Shown: positions 6,347-7,245 of the stretch, one piece after another
How the letters are laid out: every line of letters starts with the position of its first letter
Numbering within the stretch: the first letter of the stretch is position 1
Source: an uncultured Collinsella sp.
Lineage (GTDB): Bacteria; Actinomycetota; Coriobacteriia; Coriobacteriales; Coriobacteriaceae
Direction of reading: 5' to 3'
Assembly (NCBI GenBank): GCA_902494605.1
Contig: CABUUG010000093.1
Location: 1-7,245 of the forward strand
Length of the DNA: 7,245 nt
Made by a program: the position numbers and the translations under genes
Notes under the pieces: generated by a model
Told to the model about the DNA's origin: nothing
What the model saw: only the letters and a program-made list of their open reading frames with translations
Databases searched by the model: none

Positions 6347-6559
6347 AGATGCCCTCGCCCGCGTATTCGCGCGCTCGCATCCGTTACTCGGCTGGCCTGT
6401 ATCGACGACCATCTCGGCGATGTCTACTAAGACGAACCTGCGCGGCACGTCCGTTGGGACCGCAGCTCCGGGGTGATTTTCATCGGTCGCATGCACGGGC
6501 TCTCAGCGCTCCCCGCTCTCTGTGGCATGCGGACGGCCGACTACTCGTCCCCATCAACG

Positions 6560-6587
6560 CTTATGGGCTGTATGGTAGCACGGTCAA
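6560..6587 (-). promoter_or_regulatory. Candidate promoter of the ileS T-box transcript
   Basis: TTGACC (6587-6582) matches the -35 consensus at five of six bases. CATAAG (6565-6560) follows after 16 nt and matches -10 at four of six. Initiation would fall near 6553, just before the base of stem I. That agreement with the start of the T-box fold is the main support. Confidence 0.55.
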
Positions 6588-6701
6588 CGCCGGCGAAAAA
6601 CCCTCAACACTGGTTTCAAACGTAAGAAATTTCTCGTGGTCGTTAGCCTTCTCTAGGAGCAAAATACCTGAAAGCACTCTATCTAACGAAAGAAGGCACC
6701 T

Positions 6702-7245
6702 ATGCGCACGATTGGAATGAGCGACTATACCGTCGGCGAGGACTGCTTTGACGAGCTGCCCGGCGCGCTGGCCGAGTACGGAGCGACCAAGGTCGCCATA
6801 ATTGGCGGCAAGCGAGCACTGGCTGCCGCGCTGCCCGGCATCGAAGCTGCGCTGGCAGGCACCGACGTCGAGATTCTGGAGACGCGCGTCTACGGCACCA
6901 ACAGTACGCGCGCCAATATCGCCAAGGTCGTGAACTCCCCCGCTTGCCAGCAGGCAGACGTGCTAATCGCCTGCGGCGGCGGCAAGGCACTCGACACCGT
7001 CAAGACAGCGGCCATCGAGCTCAAGAAGATTGTCTTTACCGTGCCGACGATTTGCTCTAACTGTTCCGCCGCGACCGCCATTGCCGTCGTCTACAACGAC
7101 GATGGATCGCTCGAGGGCTATTCGTACCCCAACCGACCGGCGCACATCTTCATCAATCCCAAGATCATCGCCGAGGCTCCGGCAGAGTACTTCTGGGCCG
7201 GCGTGGGCGACGCCCTGTCCAAGCAGCCCGAGGTCGAGTACGCCA
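6702..7245 (+). CDS. Iron-containing alcohol dehydrogenase family protein, 5' part only
   Basis: NAD(P)-dependent, metal-dependent oxidoreductase of the glycerol dehydrogenase/YbdH type; the substrate cannot be told from this fragment. The window holds the first 181 residues and the frame is open to the edge. Visible features are an N-terminal nucleotide-binding part (VAIIGGKRAL, 31-40), the dinucleotide-binding GGGKALD (92-98), PTICSNCSA (115-123) in the place of the family's PTxxS/A...CS loop, and GVGDALSK (167-174), whose D170 is the expected first metal ligand. The histidine ligands would lie beyond the window. PTICSNCSA followed by VVYNDDG looks closer to YbdH (HcxA)-like hydroxycarboxylate dehydrogenases than to GldA with its longer STDAP loop; this is from memory of the families. 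AAGG sits 5 nt before the ATG. The gene is divergent from the ileS leader. Confidence 0.88.
   Translation, partial: MRTIGMSDYTVGEDCFDELPGALAEYGATKVAIIGGKRALAAALPGIEAALAGTDVEILETRVYGTNSTRANIAKVVNSPACQQADVLIACGGGKALDTVKTAAIELKKIVFTVPTICSNCSAATAIAVVYNDDGSLEGYSYPNRPAHIFINPKIIAEAPAEYFWAGVGDALSKQPEVEYA

Larger units (their letters stand above)
6256..6553 (-). promoter_or_regulatory. T-box riboswitch leader of ileS (isoleucine, specifier AUC)
   Basis: Leader RNA that senses the charging state of tRNA-Ile. Uncharged tRNA pairs its anticodon with the specifier and its free acceptor end with the T-box bulge, which stabilises the antiterminator and allows ileS transcription. Stem I runs from about 6552 to 6456. 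GGGAC (6551-6547) pairs with GTCCC (6460-6456) at its base, and a 7-bp helix CGCATGC/GCATGCG (6531-6525 with 6494-6488) lies higher. The apical part carries a conserved-looking ACAGAGAGC segment. On the 3' side, AAAATCACC places the specifier ATC at 6477-6475, an isoleucine codon followed by A as is usual. Downstream come smaller hairpins, then the T-box sequence, antiterminator and terminator. The 5' end is estimated from the candidate promoter. The presence of a terminator means control of transcription rather than of translation start. Confidence 0.93.

Noticed and set aside
3443..6430. A 995-codon open frame on the plus strand opposite ileS
   Set aside because: It mirrors the ileS codons in a GC-biased gene, has low-complexity Val/Leu/Gly/Asp composition with no recognisable domain, and runs into the T-box leader. 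ileS on the other strand is unmistakable.

Overview
This window looks like a piece of chromosome from a moderately high-GC, Gram-positive gut actinobacterium of the Coriobacteriia, most like Collinsella. That placement is an inference from base composition, codon use, the protein sequences and the T-box-controlled ileS; no database search was possible. The region is mostly housekeeping. I found no transposase, phage gene, CRISPR array, tRNA or rRNA.

Almost everything lies on the minus strand, so transcription reads from high to low coordinates. From the right: a candidate promoter (about 6560-6587) starts a long T-box leader (about 6553-6256). Its specifier codon is AUC, its antiterminator and terminator are mutually exclusive, and it controls ileS, the type 1 isoleucyl-tRNA synthetase (6214 to 3413, GTG start). 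A 372-nt stretch without a gene follows (3412-3041). It holds a 16-bp hairpin over the ileS stop codon, a long imperfect palindrome, smaller hairpins, and a strong minus-strand intrinsic terminator at 3191-3154. This is the least explained DNA in the window and could encode a structured 3' UTR or small RNA, or be an intergenic repeat.

Next comes a two-gene unit: lspA (lipoprotein signal peptidase, TTG start at 3040) overlaps a RluD-type 23S rRNA pseudouridine synthase by one base (TAATG). After an 82-nt gap with a possible promoter comes a membrane-bound, processive-type family 2 glycosyltransferase (1345 to 50).

At the right edge, divergent from the ileS leader, an iron-containing (GldA/YbdH-like) alcohol dehydrogenase family gene starts at 6702 on the plus strand and runs off the window.

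Functionally the minus-strand genes cover tRNA-Ile charging (with feedback through uncharged tRNA-Ile), lipoprotein maturation, ribosome modification and probably cell-surface polysaccharide synthesis. I see no new multi-gene system here. The items most worth a second look are the divergent T-box bulge (UGGUUAA in place of UGGNACC) and the structured ileS-lspA interval.
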